A stretch of 27,012 bases of DNA, taken from the NCBI GenBank assembly GCA_937893835.1, contig CALCSS010000142.1, positions 1-27,012 of the forward strand, written 5' to 3'. Source of the DNA: an uncultured Fidelibacterota bacterium (GTDB taxonomy: Bacteria > Fidelibacterota > Marinisomatia > Marinisomatales > UBA1611). The notes beneath the pieces are model-generated. The model saw only the letters and a list, made by a program, of their open reading frames with translations. It had not been told where the DNA came from and did no database searches. Below, one piece after another: positions 24,101-27,012 of the stretch (positions are counted from its first letter, which is position 1; each line of letters opens with the position of its first letter). Both the position numbers and the translations under genes were made by a program.

Positions 24101-27012
24101 CAGCCGCTACATTAAAATATATTACCTGATTATTTGTGATACCTGCCTCACTCCCAGTGATCGTATGAGTTGCTGTAAATATCTTATTGTCACCATCAGG
24201 ACTCACATTTGCGCTTACTCCCAAAATTGTCACGGTTGGCTTGGTAGAGGTTTTTAATGCTTCTGCAGATGTCAATGTAAGCGTTATCACATCTGTCACT
24301 GTAGCGATCGCACCGTCATCATCATAGTCATTGTCTGACTCAATGTGTATGCTGGAGCTAATGGCCGTATTAGTAAAATCTGGAGATGTCTTATCAAAAC
24401 TGACACCTTGGTCACTGATGAGTGAGGTTATCGCCGTACCTACATTACCCGCCAGGTCTGTAAATGCCACCTGAAACTCGATGGAATCGGTCTCCGTATC
24501 ATCCGTCTGCATTGTATAGTTCGCGGTAAAGACCAGATCACCCTGTGAGGCATCTCCATTATTTGCGGCATTGCGAATTGTCACATCTCCATCTGTGGAG
24601 GTACGACCTGCAATGGTCACTGCTGGAATTTGAATACCGTTAGCCTCTACCGTTTCATTTACGGTAATGACCATTGCCACGGCGTCGCCGACCATGGACA
24701 ACTGATCGCTGTTGTCATTGTCCGATGTCATGGTAAGCCCAGACAATCGTGGAACTGTCTCATCATAGGTGACATCCAATCCACCAGAAAGAGCGGTCAC
24801 TGCGGTCCCCTCATTCCCCGCAAGATCCTTGAAGCCAGTAACACGGAAGGTTAGTGATTGTTCACGGACTCCCGTTCCCAACTCAGCGGTAGCGGTCCAG
24901 TCTTCGTCTGTGGCATCACCATTCTCAGTCGTTTGAAGAGCACCTGCTGGATTACCATCATCAAATGTGACCACGAGGTCATCCCTCATCAATCCTGAGC
25001 TCAGTGCGTCAACCCCTTTGAACTTTAGCGTGACATTACTTCCAGACTTTGCATAGGAAGTGTCCACTGAATTATCTGATTTGATATATACATTGGTCAA
25101 GGTTGGAGGCGTATAATCTATGGTCACAGTTCCAGTGACCCCATCACTCTCATGCGTGTACTGGGTCCCTGCTATATTGGCCTCATTGGTGAAATCTATC
25201 GTAAAATTCACGTTGGGGTTAGTGACCAGCACATTCTCCTCATGTGTCCCTTCAGCCACATCGATGGTATAGGTGTAGGTCTTCGCATCTACACTCAGTT
25301 GAGTCCCCGCTGCCCCTGCAATGGTCACGGTCGGATTCTCTTTTAGAGTCTCATTTACCTCAAACTCCAACGTTACCACATCATCCTCTTTTGCCCATGT
25401 GGTGTTGGTATTATCAGATATGATCGATGCACTGACAATAGTAGGAGCTGATTTATCATATGTCACTGTACTGCCGTCCGTTATATCAGCCTGAGTGACA
25501 ACGGTCGTGTTGCCTGTCATGTCTGTGAGTGTCGCTGAGAATTCTAAAAGACCCTCAGGGTGGGCATCACCCATTGTCGCGGATAGGATCCAGACCTCTC
25601 CACCTGTACCGGCCTGGAGATCAACATCGGCCGCCACTCCTCCTATCGTTCCTGAAATACCATCATCATAGCCAGTGATATCATACTGTGAAAGATTTCT
25701 CAATTCTTCATCCGCGTCGATGGTGACAGTGACCGTCTCTCCTGGCTTGGCAAAGTCATCATCACTTGTTGAACTTGAGGCGATCTGTAGATTGTCCAGT
25801 CCCGCGCTTGTATTATCAACATGTACCCTTCTGCCTGATGAGAGACCAGTTACTGCAGTACCCGCATTGCCAGATAAATCTCTAAATGATAATGAGAAAT
25901 TTAATCGCCCATCACTCAGACCTGAGACATTATCAAGAGTTGCGGTGAACTCTTGAAGGTTGTCGCCATTGGAGATGGTGGACGCGTTGAATATATTTCC
26001 TGTGCCGTTACCTCCCTGGAATGTCATGGTAGGCTGGGTGTTGATACCATCATCCCAGTTATAGTCCAAGACCTCTTCCGTTCCAAAATATAATTTGACC
26101 GCGTCTCCGTTCTTTGCTTTGTAAGGATTGGGGTTGGCATTGGCATCAGGCGTTTGATGGACCATTGTATTTACAGTAGGGTCCGTACTATCATAATATA
26201 CCCGGCTATTGACAGTGGGTATATTTGCTGTAATGCTGGTCTCATTGCCCGCTCTATCATAGATCCCTGTAATAGTATAATTCACATAAGTATTTGATGT
26301 CTCGTTATCATCTGTAAGTGTTACAGTGGCAGAGAATTCTGAGCTATTTGAACCACTGATCCCTGATAGCGCTGGCGAGACAGTGACATCGGTCTCAGTA
26401 CCGATATTGAACACCATGTACGCGCTCTCATCCGTGGCACCATTATTATCAAAATTACCCTGAACGAGTGTCTCACTTGCCTTGATGGTCAGGGTGACCT
26501 GGTCACCACTTTTCGCATAATAATCTCCCTGCCCAGTGACCATCGCAACGTAGTATGTCTCTCCGGTGTTCAGATTTGGCGGGGTAAAGTCTGTTATGAC
26601 ACTAGAATTGTCCGTTGTGGCCGTGACTGTGGCGGCATTACCATTGGCATCCTTCAATATAAAGGCAAATGTTACGGTGGCACCATCTGGCATGGTATTC
26701 TTTGCATCGATCGTGGCGAATGGAGATGTGCTGTCAAGGCTCTGTGCAGAGATATTGGAATTTCCATGGAAATTACCGGTCAGAGTACTAATTGCCTCGC
26801 TAGAGGTAAAGACAATTTTCATCTGGTCATCCTCTTTCGCATAGTGAGGATAGGTCTGATTGAATGGGGCGTCCTTGGTCGCAGAGATCGTCGCATCCGA
26901 GATGGTAGGAACGATCATGTCAAAGTCATAGGTCTCATAGTGCTGGGTCACACTTGCGGTATTAGGCTCATCGTCATCGTCAAGGTCATCATTCACAATG
27001 ATCCAGGTCACG
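15162..27012 (-). CDS. Giant Ig-like/cadherin-like surface protein with sorting domain (5' end missing)
   Basis: At least 3949 residues; the 5' end lies beyond 27012. The GTG at 27011 is simply the first start-like codon in the window, and no signal peptide is present. In protein order: about 13 Ig-like domains (27000-22270), each running from a D-x-T-x-P-T turn to a D-L-A-G-N turn. Nine domains of a second type follow, in three groups of three (22270-19325). Next come several larger Ig-like domains (19325-17605), an Fn3-like domain (17605-17245), three cadherin-like domains with VNDTPVF / ENDPPVI / VDRPKIAV borders (17240-16040), a mixed beta region, and the PNPFNP sorting tail (15450-15165). 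Acidic D-x-D and DDDD runs suggest calcium-stiffened rods. The likely role is a cell-surface adhesin or stalk. The TGA stop overlaps the next gene (ATGA). Confidence 0.9.
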   Translation of the reverse strand, partial: VTWIIVNDDLDDDDEPNTASVTQHYETYDFDMIVPTISDATISATKDAPFNQTYPHYAKEDDQMKIVFTSSEAISTLTGNFHGNSNISAQSLDSTSPFATIDAKNTMPDGATVTFAFILKDANGNAATVTATTDNSSVITDFTPPNLNTGETYYVAMVTGQGDYYAKSGDQVTLTIKASETLVQGNFDNNGATDESAYMVFNIGTETDVTVSPALSGISGSNSSEFSATVTLTDDNETSNTYVNYTITGIYDRAGNETSITANIPTVNSRVYYDSTDPTVNTMVHQTPDANANPNPYKAKNGDAVKLYFGTEEVLDYNWDDGINTQPTMTFQGGNGTGNIFNASTISNGDNLQEFTATLDNVSGLSDGRLNFSLSFRDLSGNAGTAVTGLSSGRRVHVDNTSAGLDNLQIASSSTSDDDFAKPGETVTVTIDADEELRNLSQYDITGYDDGISGTIGGVAADVDLQAGTGGEVWILSATMGDAHPEGLLEFSATLTDMTGNTTVVTQADITDGSTVTYDKSAPTIVSASIISDNTNTTWAKEDDVVTLEFEVNETLKENPTVTIAGAAGTQLSVDAKTYTYTIDVAEGTHEENVLVTNPNVNFTIDFTNEANIAGTQYTHESDGVTGTVTIDYTPPTLTNVYIKSDNSVDTSYAKSGSNVTLKFKGVDALSSGLMRDDLVVTFDDGNPAGALQTTENGDATDEDWTATAELGTGVREQSLTFRVTGFKDLAGNEGTAVTALSGGLDVTYDETVPRLSGLTMTSDNDNSDQLSMVGDAVAMVITVNETVEANGIQIPAVTIAGRTSTDGDVTIRNAANNGDASQGDLVFTANYTMQTDDTETDSIEFQVAFTDLAGNVGTAITSLISDQGVSFDKTSPDFTNTAISSSIHIESDNDYDDDGAIATVTDVITLTLTSAEALKTSTKPTVTILGVSANVSPDGDNKIFTATHTITGSEAGITNNQVIYFNVAAGYTDETGNVGSAVTQAAASFENADLVSTDGTYVLYDITAPVFDPVRIRSSNANDTTLAVAGETITLTMVSDTPIRTDTKPTITIAGNTIADGSITRASNTKFVATYDMQNNSNDNAYDDPDTKIPIRITAYDDVAGNTGDAVTNTSDPTTSYVIYDNTDPDLQQVTIASNADDSDPSLAIPGSTITLQFIADEEIQEPTVTIVGRPPDDLTGTNNNKTWTATIVMLEDDDDAVDPIPFSVAYSDLAGNDGADYDQTGTTDGSSISFDKTKPTLSAIYMRSESSDSKDSTYINPDNNISLRFKVSEPLAALDIYINNERGRYPSVVGDPITITKLTDWTGVFEKWKASYTITDATDDNDGEGAVIGFTIDFTDLNAYAGTQVNETTDDKYVTFDKTDPTVETFTYLSNNGTTTLAKLNDDITASLTASELIQAPVMKISDTAVTETQDGTDRSWTATHEMVADNDEGQIELNLISFMDYAGNTGTARTTTTNDVYVTYDQTAPVLRVVSVSSDNNYSSQTMAKEQDVVTITLSTTDSDNVGENISEPTISMLGSTDNVTIAVGGNAKTWTATKTVVSTHDEGEVQFSITYTDLAGNSGASAATAVAQDADGNVTVDLTKTDVSSLTPNLNDASDSGVDNSDDLTSVTKPTFSLSGLTDVPVSASNDSIYIVVGTDTTIRSKVNSNEMTFTIPADKALSNQNAAYAVTVVTKDLAGNLSDPSNTLSLRIDTQGPDLGFDLDLIKEDDSGFSDQDNKTNVRTPRFRVAALPAGKRSLVDIYYDTDSDTDVLAGSYRLSQPIVDTLEITGLLLDDTYTFSYFVTDSAGNLSSESGTTLIAIDSSSSATPSAPDLDAGSDKGTLNTDDLTNLSTIQFLVTGLSETDSVHIKNSSNIIVGGDLVAADATSSTVTVEGATTDTYKAYATDESGNVSVVSDGLLVTIDQDPRDVDGLKVNEDDDYSDDGEIEPVVIDLDSGSDAGALDNDQLTNNITPSFTLTQLTATDSIFLYWGTDSLKGYVSSGTSHEFTIPDSKDLADGAHVFTMRSRDYAGNLSGASNALTLNIDTEAYTLSSSPDLLIEHDAGISGTDDITNVRVPGFELSQLSSKRELVELYVDGVLVTSGRKTLDVLTDTLTIPNGSRLDEGTYSITYVVVDSAGNSSLASTATSVEIDFTAPGAPTVLDLNSDDDTGISDSDDLTNATTMRINTSSLTTGDFGIVYKVNAALDTTLVDSLIVPDDGSLTYTVTNDEDGTFNFFAVAQDTAGNRSANSVSTSIQIDQTAPDVTGVAIDLDDSSDTGVKNDDGLTNDTSPSFTVSNVTSTDSIFLFFEGLQNQKLKASATTVSFTGDVSVDGTYAVTIKSKDIAGNLSDASTSLPFRLDATPFVSASGPDLIPVYDSGISDIDNITNVRVPQFEIIQLPSIADSLNLYVQSGITNQLSNTSRKIYNVTKDTLVVPIENQLGTGSYGISYTVIDSAGNTSIPSDTLIVNIDFTAPDVPGTPILESSSDFGESTSDKITNDDRISVTLADILDGYSGVLYSVDGLEYTRVDSLLLAPPNDPITFDVPTSETGTYTFSSVHVDTAGNRSGYGSTMAVEVDHVLPGASITFDGDSLVRSGDVSTLATFNFSEPMDSVTVPKVDVTYPGVDDSLNLTNQSLIESGNGDDVWTFAIPLNSTGLDTINGLITLSVSASDIAGNQIVSGDITGLTVLRVDNNNPTFSSVVPPSNSFNNVLNNFSWNLSESVDTGYVTFNKLADGSNVNVPLVGLERVAGDREAGSFSSGDPVLTEGLYNMIFTSVDTAGNTGRDTISNYTYDTTSSTAIVTFSELFASPGQVDTITVTFNEVMLATPTIQIGYPSEFDGTVDAAMTLPDSGDGTVWLYYFEVGDVTQQGNVTVGVTATDLATNALEADSIEIPDDLYIDNTDPLATFTYANISNPDLTNIGIGGDVVQVTITMNEPLASTEPIPSINYTYGYDNEEDGTTVTGHVPQSTSNGDSVWIFQVTLSDSVQDDGQLSFALVAEDRSNNPVNETVAADSFLVDNLPPTDFETGLISTHGLNPVQGWITGVTDTIGVQVPIQTFLEDSTLFYGGEVQIQFYNLNRGSAWVTVAPNDSITEAGPAEQFYRNINSLYDVMNIGTALLTGDSLAVRGRIVDRHGNITNGTTSGTRLAFDPTAPLIGEVSGGSFVAGDTLFSNDTISVQWTAFEETDEDESGLERYEVSILKLDSLNVGTTLYGWDTLPSDVTSLTQELFLEHDTRYVGHIRAFDVAGNISDTLVTDTLLRYNSNPVILSMANAVLDEDLFWTDTVRLTDLDLSVMQGDSFGYQATTTRILGNAATGAVTIDSLGGLTWTPTQDDTGTYTIQIVATDAYALTDTFQLPLTVNAVNDTPVFVIPSVGSDLYYKHEWVEDQDATELILSRYISDVDNDITTEITWQAVILDTSQLDEDYPLGLVIIGPNTPWEVHAKLNREYLGLDPQISANDMSRMSHETIQLINNTRTNPLIDVNISVKQYGEGIPDSVIATFSSDSNYHGDNHRVIFIAQDDGGAVAKDTIHASILAENDPPVIAKEMIAEVVEMWENDSLWMEFGQFVSDIDDTSLVFTLSAVVDATLGNDDKVTIIPSVTFEGAMDDVTFVSHGLGDSVLFIPEKLWDDHVDIQLKVSDENASDSTSFTLDVRHVDRPKIAVSLLQQNAFTKFLQVIVTDTASKTTNLSLAVQNQNIELDTVAAHTYSGHLSFDSPGNYSIDIYASGHVGDTTLSETFSLAAGKVASRWYGTSYDGRFSIIGSPGAITYDQPFLIADSTLFEQNFYDRASYVLGSENFYFNAPIEVRVVSDRDDLAIYRRKNGVTWQELPSLTIENEIFTLSDQSGYFRLGPKTIIVPEQTNIHQNYPNPFNPTTTITYDIGLLDGLRQNVSINVYNLLGQNIATLVENKDQIGQFKIQWDGYDKFGQQMASGVYFIQLSTKTGIVKNKKMMLLK
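19325..22270 (-). repeat. Three copies of a three-domain super-repeat inside the giant protein
   Basis: Nine domains of about 100-110 residues follow the order a-b-c three times. Type a has SDSG/SDAG/SDTG plus N-x-D-x-LTN and a DSI-hydrophobic strand (starts near 22230, 21195, 20235). Type b has DLI/DLL plus x-x-D-SG/AG-I/F-S-x-x-D-x-x-TNVR-x-P (near 21895, 20885, 19935). Type c opens with a P-x-x-LD or L-x-S turn and ends in AGN-x-S in the last two copies (near 21560, 20565, 19600). The period is roughly 950-1035 bases. DNA identity between copies is low by eye, so the duplications are old. Confidence 0.75.
22270..26960 (-). repeat. Tandem Ig-like domains (about 13) of the giant protein
   Basis: Each unit of about 100-130 residues begins with V-T-Y/F-D-x-T-x-P, then S-D-N or S-N-N, A-x-x-G-D-x-I/V-T-L, an E-x-L/I-x-x-PTV-T-I-x-G strand and W-T-A-T, and closes with F-x-I-x-Y/F-x-D-L-A-G-N-x-G-T. 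This is the layout of bacterial Ig-like extender domains of large adhesins. Copies differ in sequence and length, so no recent DNA-level duplication is evident by eye. Confidence 0.75.

Noticed and set aside
27009..27011. GTG as the true start of the giant protein
   Set aside because: It lies at the window edge, lacks a signal peptide, and the first domain appears to be entered midway, so the gene is treated as cut by the window.
15162..27012. CRISPR or short tandem DNA repeats
   Set aside because: The periodicity is at the protein-domain level with diverged DNA; there are no identical direct repeats with spacers.

Overview
The window most likely comes from a marine bacterium of the FCB superphylum; Candidatus Marinimicrobia (SAR406) or a near relative is my best guess. 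Four secreted proteins end in the same roughly 85-residue tail (PNPFNP, then a VYN/FD..G..V.L block, then W.G.D..G...SGVYF..L), the type A C-terminal sorting domain typical of this group. The phylum assignment is inference; the shared tail is visible in the sequence.

Layout: (1) 1-7571, minus strand: three secreted or surface genes. These are an M6-type metalloprotease of 1326 residues, a small exported sorting-domain protein, and a two-part parallel beta-helix (Pmp-like) protein. (2) 7693-10468, plus strand: a compact pntAA-pntAB-pntB operon for proton-translocating NAD(P) transhydrogenase. (3) 10501-12368, minus strand: a membrane protein with TerB-like repeats, a NYN-domain putative nuclease, and a 69-codon frame that has no ordinary start and an in-frame amber codon after ATG TGT. 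(4) 12374-12461: tRNA-Ser(CGA). (5) 12532-13744, plus strand: a lipoprotein of the thioredoxin/TlpA type whose redox motif reads U-G-T-C because the first cysteine codon is TGA, then a small hypothetical gene and a DUF6370-like cysteine-rich secreted protein. (6) 13814-27012, minus strand: an overlapping gene set of a giant (at least 3949 residues, 5' end outside the window) Ig-like/cadherin-like surface protein, a TPR lipoprotein and the tRNA adenosine deaminase TadA.

The main discovery is at 12532-13068, a probable selenoprotein that ordinary gene calling would break into a 75-residue 'hypothetical protein' and lose the rest. The frame continues for 102 codons past TGA. TGA replaces the N-terminal Cys of W-C-G-x-C, and the downstream half carries the thioredoxin cis-proline context. 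A 9-bp hairpin with a G-first 3-base loop sits 25 bases after the TGA, where a bacterial SECIS is expected.

Together the secreted proteins suggest a particle-attached or polymer-degrading lifestyle with a large adhesive surface apparatus. The transhydrogenase supplies NADPH, and the envelope redox lipoprotein may act on exported thiols. No intergenic stretch longer than 300 bases occurs; the gaps hold the hairpins and promoter candidates listed.
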